Shown here: one piece after another, positions 52,601 through 60,502 of the stretch
How the letters are laid out: each line of letters begins with the position of its first letter
Position numbering within the stretch: position 1 is the stretch's first letter
Assembly: GCF_030388325.1 (NCBI RefSeq)
Contig: NZ_CP103794.1
Span: forward strand, 3,534,001-3,598,000
DNA from: Flavobacterium johnsoniae
GTDB taxonomy: Bacteria; Bacteroidota; Bacteroidia; Flavobacteriales; Flavobacteriaceae
Reading direction: 5' to 3'
DNA: 64,000 bases
The notes under the pieces: generated by a model
Database searches by the model: none
Seen by the model: only the letters and a program-made list of their open reading frames with translations
Told to the model about the DNA's origin: nothing
Program-made: the position numbers and the translations under genes

Positions 52601-52663
52601 CAGATCATCCAGCGGTATGGTGCCGTAGCGCAGGGAATGGAATGAGTGGCAGTTGAGAAACAT
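49610..52663 (-). CDS. DNA polymerase III alpha-like subunit (translesion-associated DnaE)
   Basis: 1017 residues, shorter than replicative DnaE of this phylum (about 1400 or more). N-terminal PHP domain (FLNCHSFHSLRYG, AALTDINTVTGIYDF), polymerase palm with IGRGSGANSIIAYCLGI and PPDFDIDWSWKERD (two catalytic Asp), then CGTNVEFKYRSIFREVGKVFG. The fingers contain YQEDVIKIALHYGG and FCKAHSASYAVESYQSLYLK, and the C-terminus carries a degenerate OB-like part. It follows DinB by 3 bp, so the two are one unit. The pair resembles ImuB/DnaE2 mutagenesis cassettes in which the error-prone DnaE extends damaged templates. Confidence 0.92.
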   Translation of the reverse strand: MFLNCHSFHSLRYGTIPLDDLIRQAADCGVTAAALTDINTVTGIYDFIKGCQALGIKPLVGIEFRCSHKLRYIGLAQNAVGLAQMNRFLTEHNFEKKPLPETAPFFSDVFIIYPLENVPEELRHNEYIGIRPDQLQKLVVSQWRKRRAEMVILQPVVFRTKREYNLHRILRAVDLNELLSKLEPDDWCSKSDVMIPEAELTAMYKDYPEIIQNTRYIIERCNFKYDFESPKNKRHYTKSKKGDIALLTTLAEEGLVWRYGSHNAEAKARVEKELKVINDLEFSGYFLITWDIIRYSTFCGFLHIGRGSGANSIIAYCLGITDICPLELDLYFERFLNENRKSPPDFDIDWSWKERDVILRYISNRYGSEYVAFCGTNVEFKYRSIFREVGKVFGLPKDELDMLAKNPMKLHQTNSIVKLVQEYGMMLEKYPNMRSMHSCGILISEEPLTNYTPLEMPPKGFPIVLFDMHTAEDIGFDKFDILSQRGIGHIDDTVKIIEKNRGIRINIRDTSISKNEPSANVYLAEGRTIGCFYIESPAMRGLLRRLKCDNYKTLVAASSIIRPGVAQSGMMKEYIFRHNNPSKFEYFHPVFEKELGETYGIMVYQEDVIKIALHYGGLSAADGDILRRAMSGKGRSKAALQKVKDDFFISAAANGHPEALSQEIYRQIESFAGYSFCKAHSASYAVESYQSLYLKVHYPIEFMVAVINNQGGFYRTEIYVHEARMAGAVIHTPCVNRSGFETALYGTDIYLGFMHLQGLDSKLSQFIAAERERNGIYKSLEDFINRVPMGIENVKTLIFIGAFRFTGKTKNQLLVQVSLLMNNFKPANRGLMLIEQPAKEFKLPVLERSIFEDAFDEIELLNFPVSCTVFDLLKTRYRGDVMVRDLLKYHKKEVRMLAYLISTKQVPTKRGNMYFGTWIDHEGAYFDTAHFPDSLVNNPFQGGGCYLLLGTVEIDYHFPTITISRMAKMPFIPDPRYSDSEKRYTTQHNIKQDVSSTHRQPYPQDHEINLPRHRMKF

Positions 52664-52666
52664 GAT

Positions 52667-53848
52667 TTATTTTTTTCGTTTTAAAATTTCGTCTTTATTG
52701 TTGGGCTTGAAAGATGCGCCTGCGCATCTCATCACGGCATCAAAGCCGTAGCGGTTCTTCATTCGGTCCATGGCCTGATACAGGGCAAGCATCTCCTCGG
52801 TGTCATTGAACAGGTCGATCTGGTAGGTTCCCCTGACCAGTCCGCTGAATCGCACACCGATAAGGCGGAGCCTCATGCGGCGCTGGTAGAGCCTGTTGAA
52901 GAGATCCACCACCGTCTGGTTCAGGATATGGTCGGCCGAGGTATACTGCACACGGGACTGCTTGGTTTCGGTATCAAAATTGGCGTACCTGATCTTGACG
53001 GTCACAGTCGAGGCGAGCCACTCTTCGGCGCGCAGCTCGTAGGCCAGCTTTTCAACCATTCCCTGCAGGATCCTGCTGAGTTTCAATATATCAATGGTAT
53101 CCTGGGAGAAGGTGTGCTCGGTGGAAATGGACTTTCTTTCCGTGTATGGCTCCACAGGCGTGTTGTCGATGCCGTTGGCTTTCTTCCAGAGTTCTGTTCC
53201 GTTTTTTCCGATCATCTGCTGCAGGGACTCGGCTGGCATTTCGGAGAGCGTGCGGATGGTGCGGATGCCGATTCTCGAAAGGAGCTCAAAGGTTTTCTGT
53301 CCGACCATCGGAATTTTTCTAATGGAGAGCGGGTTCAGGAAGGACTGCACCAGATGCTCCGGGATTTCAAGGTTCTGCTTCTGCTTGCCTTCGCCCGTGC
53401 CGATTTTCGATACGGTCTTGTTGACCGAAAGGGCAAAGGTGAGGGGCAGGCCCGTTTCCTTTGTGATTCGCTGCGCCAGCTCATCTGTCCATTTGTAGCT
53501 TCCGTAGAAACGGTCCATGCCGGTGATGTCGAGATAGAACTCGTCGATGCTGGCCTTTTCCACCACGGGCGCCTTTTCCTGGATGATTTCGGTGATGTCA
53601 TGGGAGAGCCTCGAGTAGAGCTCCATGTCGCCCTTCATGATTTTGGCCTGAGGGCAGAGCTTCATGGCCATGTGTATGGGCATGGCCGAACGCACGCCGA
53701 ATTTACGGGCTTCGTAGGAGCAGGACGCCACAACGCCCCTGTCCCCGCCGCCTATGATCAGCGGAATGCCGTTAAGTTCTGAATTGGAAAGCCTTTCGCA
53801 CGATACGAAAAAGGTGTTCATGTCGATATGCACAATTGCCCTGCTCAT
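52667..53848 (-). CDS. dinB: Y-family DNA polymerase IV
   Basis: 393 residues. Catalytic motifs IVHIDMNTFFVSCERL and VEKASIDEFYLDITGMD give the three carboxylates. The thumb (IRKIPMVGQKTFELLSRIGI) and little finger (STEHTFSQDTIDILKL) follow. The C-terminal extension after residue 350 has no recognisable clamp-binding motif, so interaction with the sliding clamp or DnaE may use other contacts. First gene of the translesion unit; a strong dyad lies between its promoter box and start codon. Confidence 0.95.
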   Translation of the reverse strand: MSRAIVHIDMNTFFVSCERLSNSELNGIPLIIGGGDRGVVASCSYEARKFGVRSAMPIHMAMKLCPQAKIMKGDMELYSRLSHDITEIIQEKAPVVEKASIDEFYLDITGMDRFYGSYKWTDELAQRITKETGLPLTFALSVNKTVSKIGTGEGKQKQNLEIPEHLVQSFLNPLSIRKIPMVGQKTFELLSRIGIRTIRTLSEMPAESLQQMIGKNGTELWKKANGIDNTPVEPYTERKSISTEHTFSQDTIDILKLSRILQGMVEKLAYELRAEEWLASTVTVKIRYANFDTETKQSRVQYTSADHILNQTVVDLFNRLYQRRMRLRLIGVRFSGLVRGTYQIDLFNDTEEMLALYQAMDRMKNRYGFDAVMRCAGASFKPNNKDEILKRKK

Positions 53849-53872
53849 GGTCTGTTCATTTTTATACAGACC
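53849..53872 (-). promoter_or_regulatory. Operator-like dyad at the dinB transcription start
   Basis: GGTCTGT (53849-53855) and ACAGACC (53866-53872) are perfect 7-bp inverted arms 10 bp apart. They sit between the -7 box at 53872-53879 and the start codon at 53848, where a repressor would block transcription. Confidence 0.6.
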
Positions 53873-53879
53873 AAAATTA
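53872..53879 (-). promoter_or_regulatory. Bacteroidota -7 element of dinB
   Basis: Minus strand TAATTTTG fits TAnnTTTG, about 24 bp upstream of the dinB start. It overlaps the edge of the operator-like dyad by one base. Confidence 0.55.
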
Positions 53880-53885
53880 GTACAG

Positions 53886-53912
53886 ATAATAACATTTTGT
53901 AAAAGTTATTAT
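53886..53912 (-). promoter_or_regulatory. Second dyad upstream of dinB
   Basis: ATAATAAC (53886-53893) and GTTATTAT (53905-53912) are 8-bp inverted arms with 11 bp between, where a -33 region would be. Beyond it, 53913-54283 is AT-rich with a weak hairpin (AAGCC-GGCTT near 53977-53990) and no gene I can support. Confidence 0.45.
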
Positions 53913-54283
53913 GTTACAAATAGCAACAATTTTAAAAAAGCCTTATTTTTCAGCAGGTATTCATAAAAGAAAAAAGAAGCCGGAAAGGCTTTATTCAGAA
54001 TTTACGGCATAGGGAATTCTGAAAAGAATGCTGTTTTTATTTTTAAAAAGGATTAAATGAATTTTAAAAAAAAATGTTATAAAGTGTTATTGTTTCTATA
54101 ATTTTCAATCTTTTGCTTCAATTGCTGAAAATTATGCAGGTAAATTCCGTATATTTAAGGTCTGTTAACCGCTAAACGGATATAATTCGATTATTTATCG
54201 ATCTTCAATTCTTACTTATCTGATATGTATTTTTTGCAGATTCTTAGATTCTTGTCTTCTGCAGCAGCATAAAGCATGAGGCC

Positions 54284-54733
54284 ATGTCGCAAATATATAA
54301 TTCCAAAAAGATTATCTATCTGGCAGATGATGATGAGGACGACAGGCTGCTGTTTCTCGATGCCGTTCAGGAGCTCAGCCTTCCGGTGACTGTCAATACA
54401 GCCGAAGACGGGCAGCAGCTTCTGAGTGCTCTTAATAAGGCCGCCGGGAGCCTGCCTGAAATCATTTTTCTGGACATCAACATGCCTGTCAAAAACGGTT
54501 TTGAATGCCTTGAGGAAATACGGCGGGGAACGCTGCCGTTGAGCGGCGTAAAAGTGATTATGCTTTCCACGAGCAGCAATGCTGAAAACATAAAGCGCTC
54601 CTATGATCTGGGAGCCGATTATTATGCCGTCAAGCCCAGCACATTCAAGGCCCTTAAAGATCTTCTGCAGAGCATAATGGAAATGGACTGGAGCATTGCG
54701 GGAAGAAACAAGGCAGAATTCCTTCTGGTTTGA
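54284..54733 (+). CDS. Rcp1-like single-domain response regulator
   Basis: 149 residues, receiver domain only: IIYLADDDEDDRLLFLDAV, acceptor Asp in EIIFLDINMPVKNG, VIMLSTSSNAENIKRSYD, and YAVKPSTFKAL (Lys). There is no output domain. This group works as a diffusible phosphate carrier, often downstream of a hybrid kinase or phytochrome. No kinase is near. A strong terminator follows. Confidence 0.93.
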   Translation: MSQIYNSKKIIYLADDDEDDRLLFLDAVQELSLPVTVNTAEDGQQLLSALNKAAGSLPEIIFLDINMPVKNGFECLEEIRRGTLPLSGVKVIMLSTSSNAENIKRSYDLGADYYAVKPSTFKALKDLLQSIMEMDWSIAGRNKAEFLLV

Positions 54734-54758
54734 GACGGCGTCCATCATAAAAAAGTAC

Positions 54759-54788
54759 AGCCCTGCAGTGTGAACTGCAGGGCTGTTA
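54759..54788. terminator. Bidirectional terminator between convergent genes
   Basis: ACAGCCCTGCAG (54759-54770), loop TGTGAA, CTGCAGGGCTGT (54777-54788). A perfect 12-bp stem with A-rich and T-rich flanks serves the response regulator and the minus-strand gene at 54810. Confidence 0.85.
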
Positions 54789-54809
54789 TTTTATAAATGA
54801 AAGCCGGTT

Positions 54810-55103
54810 TTAAACATCGGCTTCTTCTGAAAGCGATTGATCAGAGGCATCTTCCTGCATATTTTCCGCAGCTGCTTCCCGTGCCGAAGCCTGCGGTGCG
54901 GGAGTCTTTTTCATTAGGATATAAAAATCCCTGAGATGCCACCATGCCGGACAGCGGTCCACAGGTCCGCTGAAGTTTCTGATGGTGCTGTAGCAGCTCC
55001 TGAGAAAAACCTGCGTATCGGTAATATTTGCCCATTCCGTCAGTCTTACTTCCTTGGGCGGGGGATTGCTTTCAAAATAGCGTTTTATTTCTTCGTGGTT
55101 CAT
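54810..55103 (-). CDS. DUF6965-like small protein
   Basis: 97 residues. The N-terminal 65 or so residues (EEIKRYFESNPPPKEVRLTE, ITDTQVFLRSCYSTIRN, PAWWHLRDFYILM) fit the DUF6965 pattern common in Bacteroidota, and the rest is an acidic Ala/Glu tail. Function unknown; cytosolic. Confidence 0.65.
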   Translation of the reverse strand: MNHEEIKRYFESNPPPKEVRLTEWANITDTQVFLRSCYSTIRNFSGPVDRCPAWWHLRDFYILMKKTPAPQASAREAAAENMQEDASDQSLSEEADV

Positions 55104-55479
55104 TCCGCAAATTTAGGCAAAATGCCCCGCACTTACAAGGGAAGAACGGGAGCATAGCATTTGATTTGCTTCGGATTCATCCGCTTTTCCAGCAACGTTT
55201 TGAAGACCAACAGCATGCAGCTTGCTAAAAATCTGCCCACTTTTTGGGTATCGAGAATATTTCTTTAAGCCCTCAGCGAATAGGAAGATAATTGCTTATA
55301 GGAAAAATAGACCGTTTTTTATAAATAATGGATGAATTTTCATAATAATCACTCAATGCAATTGATCTAATTTGGCACTTTGAAATTGTGCTATAATTCA
55401 AATGATTTTTTAACAAGTGGAAAATATTATCTACTGACTATTGGCAAAGATGATAATCCTACACCTTAAAATTAAACCA
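55104..55479. other. Intergenic, no supported gene
   Basis: AT-rich stretch where the composition falls back from the GC-richer middle of the window. Open frames here lack protein character. No clear promoter consensus or dyad found. Confidence 0.4.
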
Positions 55480-57012
55480 ATGAAAATACCGGAATCATTT
55501 AAAAAAGTGATACTTGAAGTAATCTGCCTGTTATATATACTTCTATTTGTTTATGCTTCAGTAAGCAAAATGATAGATTTTGAAAACTTCCAAATCCAGC
55601 TCGGGCAATCACCGCTAATAAGTGCATTTGCTGGCTTGGCAGCACCAAGTGTACTGTTTCTTGAGCTTTTAACAGCTCTGTTGCTTATGGTACCCAAATT
55701 AAGAATGGCAGCATTATTTCTAGCACTGGGCATGATGAGCTTATTTACTACCTATATTATAATTATTTTAAATTATAGTTCTTTTATACCTTGTTCATGC
55801 GGAGGCATTTTAGAAAAAATGAGCTGGCGAAGCCATCTCATCTTCAATATTGCATTTGTGTTACTGGCAATGACAGCTATTTTGCTGCACCATAATATAG
55901 AAAAGCCATATCATTCAAGAAAAAAAAGCTATTTAATTTTGGTGAAAATGATTTCCACAATTATCTGTACTACCGCCATTATAATAATTCTATTTCGACG
56001 CTCAGAGAGTATTATGCACTTTGAAAATCCTTTTATAAGACGTTATCCTCAACATCCAGCAGCGTTTGAAAACCAGCTGGACTTAAAATATAATTCCTAC
56101 TACTTTGCTGGGGAGTCAGGAGGCAGAATCTATCTGGGTAACTATACCGCTCCCTTAAATATTAAGTCAGCAGATCAAGGACTGAAAAGTCTGAAAGCGG
56201 AGAGAATTACTTTTAGGACTAACGAAATTCCATTTAAGAAACCAATTGTATCTGTACAGGGATTTTACTTTTTTCTAAAAGAGGGATCCGTACCTGCAGT
56301 CTACCGGGGAAAAACTTCGGACTGGAAAATCAATTATAATTTAAAAGGAATACCCTATTTCACACAGTCGGTTCAAATCGACAGTACAACTACTGGATTC
56401 AGATCCAATAATGGAGAAAATCTAGGGAACATTTTAGGAGTCTTTAACCAATACTCTAGACCTTCAATTAAATATAATGGACGTCTACTCCAGAGACAGA
56501 TCGATGGAGTTTTTGACACTGATGGAATATTGCTCTACAGTGAAAAGATACAACGGTTGGTATATGTCTACTTTTATAGAAATGAGTTTATTATAGCAAA
56601 TAATAGCGGACATCTCGTAAGGAGAGGCAATACGATCGATACTGTTTCAAAAGCGAAGATAGGAGTGGCCTATCTTAAAGGAAATAAGGAGCGTACTATG
56701 AATGCCCCGCCGTTAATTGTAAACGCTAACGCCGCAGTATATGATAATCTACTTTTTATACATTCTAGAATCAAGGGAAAGTTTGAGGATAACAAACTGT
56801 GGGAGCAGGCGTCAATAATAGATGTTTACGATATCTCAAAAAATATATACCTGATGAGTTTCCCAATCTATAATTTAGAGGATAATAAGATGAGAAGCTT
56901 TTATATAACGAAAGAAAATTGCTTTGCTCTGATTGGAAATAGTATTGTAGTTTATAAATTCCGGGATATATTGAAAAAAGAGTTTAAAAATAATGGTTTT
57001 GTAAAAAAATGA
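55480..57012 (+). CDS. MauE/DoxX-type membrane protein with C-terminal beta-rich extracytoplasmic domain
   Basis: 510 residues from ATG 55480 (MKIPESFKKV); an in-frame TTG at 55441 is less likely. Residues 1-165 form four or five helices of the MauE/DoxX redox-associated family, with PCSCGGILEKMSWRSHLIFN carrying two close Cys. After a further helix, about 320 residues form a strand-rich domain (YYFAGESGGRIYLGNYT, FRTNEIPFKKPIVSVQGFYF, VYFYRNEFIIANNSGHLVRR). This resembles the propeller-like proteins that accompany small exported peptides in this phylum. It precedes two DUF6520 genes. A role in oxidising or handling those Cys-containing peptides is inferred. Confidence 0.65.
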   Translation: MKIPESFKKVILEVICLLYILLFVYASVSKMIDFENFQIQLGQSPLISAFAGLAAPSVLFLELLTALLLMVPKLRMAALFLALGMMSLFTTYIIIILNYSSFIPCSCGGILEKMSWRSHLIFNIAFVLLAMTAILLHHNIEKPYHSRKKSYLILVKMISTIICTTAIIIILFRRSESIMHFENPFIRRYPQHPAAFENQLDLKYNSYYFAGESGGRIYLGNYTAPLNIKSADQGLKSLKAERITFRTNEIPFKKPIVSVQGFYFFLKEGSVPAVYRGKTSDWKINYNLKGIPYFTQSVQIDSTTTGFRSNNGENLGNILGVFNQYSRPSIKYNGRLLQRQIDGVFDTDGILLYSEKIQRLVYVYFYRNEFIIANNSGHLVRRGNTIDTVSKAKIGVAYLKGNKERTMNAPPLIVNANAAVYDNLLFIHSRIKGKFEDNKLWEQASIIDVYDISKNIYLMSFPIYNLEDNKMRSFYITKENCFALIGNSIVVYKFRDILKKEFKNNGFVKK

Positions 57013-57098
57013 TATTAAAAATATACTGGCCAGTATCAGGAAACAGATCGAAAACCTGTAGAAAAAAGTAGATCAGAGTTTAATTTAATATTTATATT

Positions 57099-57374
57099 AT
57101 GAAAACGCTATTATTTAAAAATGGAATTGCAGCAGCAACAGTTGTCGTTGCAATTACAGGAGCCTTTGCGTCCTCGATGCAGAGCAGTTCAAAAAGTTTG
57201 GCCCCTAGAGTCGGCTACACGCTGAATGCTAAGGACGATTGCAATATCCAAGTGGCTTGTGACGATAATCCGACACCATTTGTCTGCCGACTAAATGGTA
57301 CCTCAGGACCACAGGCCTACGGTAAGAATGCACAAGGACAATGTGTTGAAATACTATATCGTCCGATGCAGTGA
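57099..57374 (+). CDS. DUF6520 family exported peptide 1
   Basis: 91 residues. A signal-like N-terminus (KNGIAAATVVVAITGAFASS) is followed by RVGYTLNAKDDCNIQVACDD, then FVCRLNGTSGPQAYGKNAQG and QCVEILYRP. Four Cys are spaced C-x5-C-x8-C and then one near the end, which could form two disulfides. A terminator follows immediately. It is a tandem paralogue of 57497-57772, with the same Cys positions. Confidence 0.85.
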   Translation: MKTLLFKNGIAAATVVVAITGAFASSMQSSSKSLAPRVGYTLNAKDDCNIQVACDDNPTPFVCRLNGTSGPQAYGKNAQGQCVEILYRPMQ

Positions 57375-57392
57375 AAATTGAGTAATTAGCTT

Positions 57393-57418
57393 TACCGCTC
57401 CAGTGATATGGAGCGGTA
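57393..57418 (+). terminator. Terminator after DUF6520 peptide 1
   Basis: TACCGCTCCA (57393-57402), loop GTGATA, TGGAGCGGTA (57409-57418): a perfect 10-bp stem followed by TTGTTAAA. Confidence 0.8.
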
Positions 57419-57496
57419 TTGTTAAATATAAAATCTGATTTTTTTAAGTAAACGAAGAGGCATATTTTGTATGCTGTCCAATGATAATAAACAATT

Positions 57497-57772
57497 ATGA
57501 AGAGAATTATTCTTAAAAACCGTTTATCTATTCTAGCCGTAATCCTTGCAGCGTCCAGCGCGTTTGCCAATTCGTTCAAGCCGCAGCTTGAAAAACGTCG
57601 AGGTCCTGCTGTGGGTTACACTTTGAATGCTCAGCAACAATGTGATATTGCAGTCGCTTGTGATGATAATCCCAGTCCATTTATCTGCCGTTTAGGCGGA
57701 ACAACCGGACCAATAGCCTATGGAAAGAATGCGCAGGGGCAATGTGTAATAACGCTCTGGCGTCCATTTTAA
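57497..57772 (+). CDS. DUF6520 family exported peptide 2
   Basis: 91 residues. Signal region (RLSILAVILAASSAFANS), then AVGYTLNAQQQCDIAVACDD, FICRLGGTTGPIAYGKNAQG and QCVITLWRPF. All four Cys align with peptide 1 and the central block is almost identical. A TATTTTG box lies about 35 bp upstream, and each gene has its own terminator, so the two may be expressed independently. Confidence 0.85.
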   Translation: MKRIILKNRLSILAVILAASSAFANSFKPQLEKRRGPAVGYTLNAQQQCDIAVACDDNPSPFICRLGGTTGPIAYGKNAQGQCVITLWRPF

Positions 57773-57788
57773 AAGCTTATTTAAAGAT

Positions 57789-57814
57789 AAGCCGTTCAGA
57801 CACATGAACGGCTT
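57789..57814. terminator. Bidirectional terminator between convergent units
   Basis: AAGCCGTTCA (57789-57798), loop GACACA, TGAACGGCTT (57805-57814), then TGTTTATTG. It separates the DUF6520 genes from the minus-strand S9 peptidase. Confidence 0.8.
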
Positions 57815-57829
57815 TGTTTATTGTATGAA

Positions 57830-60490
57830 TTAATTCATAGCATTGTCTATCCAACCTGAGATTTTTTCTTCTTTTAGAAAATAGTCAAACCATTGCAAAA
57901 CTCTGTGTGTCAAATCCTCCTGATTGGAAGGTATAGCCAATCCATGACCTTCATTAGGATACAGCAGCATTACATTTTTTTTACCAAGACGACGCAGGGC
58001 CATATGATATTCGACGGTCTGCTGCCAGTCAACCTGCGTATCTGCCCTCCCGCTCCATGTGAGAAGCGGAATCTTTAGACTGTTAATATAGGCGACTGGC
58101 GAGTTTCGATTATAAACATCGGGATAATTAAATGGATCCTTATTATTCATATTCCACTGATCACCTTGGAAGCGCCATATATCGGGCCTGCCTGTTTTCC
58201 AGTTTACAGTTAAATAAAAGCGGCCTAAATCTGTAATTGCCCCGCTGACTACAGCTGTTTTAAAGAGGCTGGATCGGTTTGCAATGAACGCAGACTCATA
58301 ACCGCCGAAAGAATGGCCCATTAGGCCAACACCTTCGGGATTGACAATGTTCATGGAGAGTATTTTTTTTACACCTGATTCGGCGCAGTCCAATGAGGAT
58401 AGCCCTTGATTTTCATCCTCAATGATGATATCAGGAAGAAAGAAAAAGTAGCCTTTAGAGGTAAAAACTGCCGGATTAAATCCTGTTTCATTCTTTAAGG
58501 TAGGAATGGAATATAAATGCAGATTTTTTGACTGGTTTTCATAAACATGGACAATCATAGGATATTTTTTTGTGGGGTCATATAAAGCCGGATAATATAA
58601 AACACCTTTGAGTTTCTGATGCTTTGAATTCTCAAAAGTTACGAGTTCGTTATTTCCCCAGTGATAATTACTATGCTGCGCATTGCTCTGGAAAATTGTA
58701 CTTTGCCGCAGATCTTCCTGCTGAATGACCAGCCCAGGCGGAAGAGAAAATTTTTGAATCCTGTATAGAAACTTTTTGCCGGAAAATGAATATTTGAGCT
58801 GGTCAATATATGCATCCTCATAAACGATTGGTTTTTCGCCGATATTTTCTTTCCATAGAAAAAATCCTGTTTTTTCATCAGCACCTCTGGCATTTAAAAT
58901 AATCTCTTTAGTTAGGTCATAGACTTCATGGTTCAAGCTTCCATATGTACTATTAAGTAGGGCACTGCCTGGATCACAACCAAAGCGAAACTTTATTTCT
59001 TTTTCCCTTCCGTGGGTAAGTCTTCTCGCTTTAGAACCGTCAAATCTTACAGCCCAGATATCAAATTGGTCATAGAGAAGTATTTCTGTATTACTGCTGC
59101 TCCATCCAGCTTGTCCAAATGCACTGTTGGAAACCAAAGTATGTACTTTGCCATTGAAAACTGTTTGTAAATTTTGAGTTAGGTTAGTATGCAGGTCTTT
59201 GATAATATTATAAGTCCACCAGTTGCCGTCTTTAAAATAAGCAAGATAACGTCCGTCAGGAGATGCTGTTAAATATTCATAATAAGATGAAAACCTGCTC
59301 AGTATTTTCTTTCGCTGCATCGTGGCAAGGTTAAGCAGATAATAATCTCGCGGTGCATAAAGAGTAAATTGTGGCTCATACTGCAGTTTATTGGACAGAA
59401 TCGCATACTTTTGGTTTCCCGTGAAAAAAACTTCAGGAAGTTCATCTGTGCTTACCTCAATAGGTCTTCCTTTATTCGGTTCCCACATCATAATTTTGAG
59501 AGTTTCACTGGGAATTTCACCGATATATGCGTACGAATATACTAACTTATCATTTGTGTTCCAGACTTCAGGCTGCGAATAAGATTTAGAAAGTTTGTCA
59601 GATTTTCTTTTCCTGATATGGAAAAAGACACGCTGGAGGTCTTCTGAAATTAAAATTTTATCTGGAGGTGAAGAAACAATTTCTGCGCCCTCAGGAAGTC
59701 CCTGCGGAACTCCACTATTAAATTCAAATAATCTTTTCAGGTCATTGCGGTACATAAATATTGAATTTATTTTCCTATCTGGCGACAACGAGTAAAAAGC
59801 GACTGCTCTGCCATGTGGATCCCATGAAAATTCCGTAAAATGATTTGAACCGGAAGCGATTTGTTTTTCGGACTTATCTTTTAAATTGATCAGTATCAAT
59901 TTGCAACTGCCGCTGCTGCAAGTGCTGACGATTAGCCATTTATTTTTAGGACAAAGAGAGAACTGTGTGGCATGTTCTACTGATTTAATTATTCTTCCAT
60001 CAGGACTTTGAATAAGTAGCGACTTTTCTTTTCCAGCGTTAGCTTTTAGTAATATAATAAGATTGTATTGCTCGTTATATTGATAGGAAGAAACATTCGA
60101 AATACTTTTCTGCTGCCCATTACTCAAATCAATAAAGCTAAGGCTGTCTTTTGTCTGGGCGTAAAAGTATTGATCTGAAGTAATGCAGGAGTTATATCCC
60201 ATCGGAATATTAAATGTTTTTCCCGTGTCAGTTATGTTTCTGATAAATAACGTATCACGATTGTTTTCATATTGTAAGGAATAACTAGTCCATCTTCCAT
60301 CAGAAGAAAATTTATCAATGAAAGTTTCCGCCCAGAGGCGGTAATCTTTCTCCTCTAGCTCTTTTTTCTGCAATGCCTGCCCATTTAAAGGGCAGGTTTC
60401 CAATTGCAAAACAAATAAAAAAAATAAATATATAAGACAATCCTTTAATTGAACTTCTTTAAGGGAGAACCGTTTATTTTTTGATGCCAT
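57830..60490 (-). CDS. S9 family prolyl oligopeptidase-like serine peptidase
   Basis: 886 residues. A hydrophobic segment (LIYLFFLFVLQLETCPLNGQ) after a basic start serves as export signal. The N-terminal 600 residues are a WD/PD40-like propeller (ASPDGRYLAYFKDGNWW, WSSSNTEILLYDQFDIWAVRF). The C-terminal hydrolase domain has GVGLMGHSFGGYESAFI (Ser), WSGRADTQVDWQQTVEYH (Asp) and LLYPNEGHGLAI (His). It would cleave short peptides in the periplasm or at the surface. It follows SusD by 12 bp, so it processes the peptides the SusCD pair imports. Confidence 0.93.
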   Translation of the reverse strand: MASKNKRFSLKEVQLKDCLIYLFFLFVLQLETCPLNGQALQKKELEEKDYRLWAETFIDKFSSDGRWTSYSLQYENNRDTLFIRNITDTGKTFNIPMGYNSCITSDQYFYAQTKDSLSFIDLSNGQQKSISNVSSYQYNEQYNLIILLKANAGKEKSLLIQSPDGRIIKSVEHATQFSLCPKNKWLIVSTCSSGSCKLILINLKDKSEKQIASGSNHFTEFSWDPHGRAVAFYSLSPDRKINSIFMYRNDLKRLFEFNSGVPQGLPEGAEIVSSPPDKILISEDLQRVFFHIRKRKSDKLSKSYSQPEVWNTNDKLVYSYAYIGEIPSETLKIMMWEPNKGRPIEVSTDELPEVFFTGNQKYAILSNKLQYEPQFTLYAPRDYYLLNLATMQRKKILSRFSSYYEYLTASPDGRYLAYFKDGNWWTYNIIKDLHTNLTQNLQTVFNGKVHTLVSNSAFGQAGWSSSNTEILLYDQFDIWAVRFDGSKARRLTHGREKEIKFRFGCDPGSALLNSTYGSLNHEVYDLTKEIILNARGADEKTGFFLWKENIGEKPIVYEDAYIDQLKYSFSGKKFLYRIQKFSLPPGLVIQQEDLRQSTIFQSNAQHSNYHWGNNELVTFENSKHQKLKGVLYYPALYDPTKKYPMIVHVYENQSKNLHLYSIPTLKNETGFNPAVFTSKGYFFFLPDIIIEDENQGLSSLDCAESGVKKILSMNIVNPEGVGLMGHSFGGYESAFIANRSSLFKTAVVSGAITDLGRFYLTVNWKTGRPDIWRFQGDQWNMNNKDPFNYPDVYNRNSPVAYINSLKIPLLTWSGRADTQVDWQQTVEYHMALRRLGKKNVMLLYPNEGHGLAIPSNQEDLTHRVLQWFDYFLKEEKISGWIDNAMN

Positions 60491-60502
60491 ATTGTATTTT
60501 AT

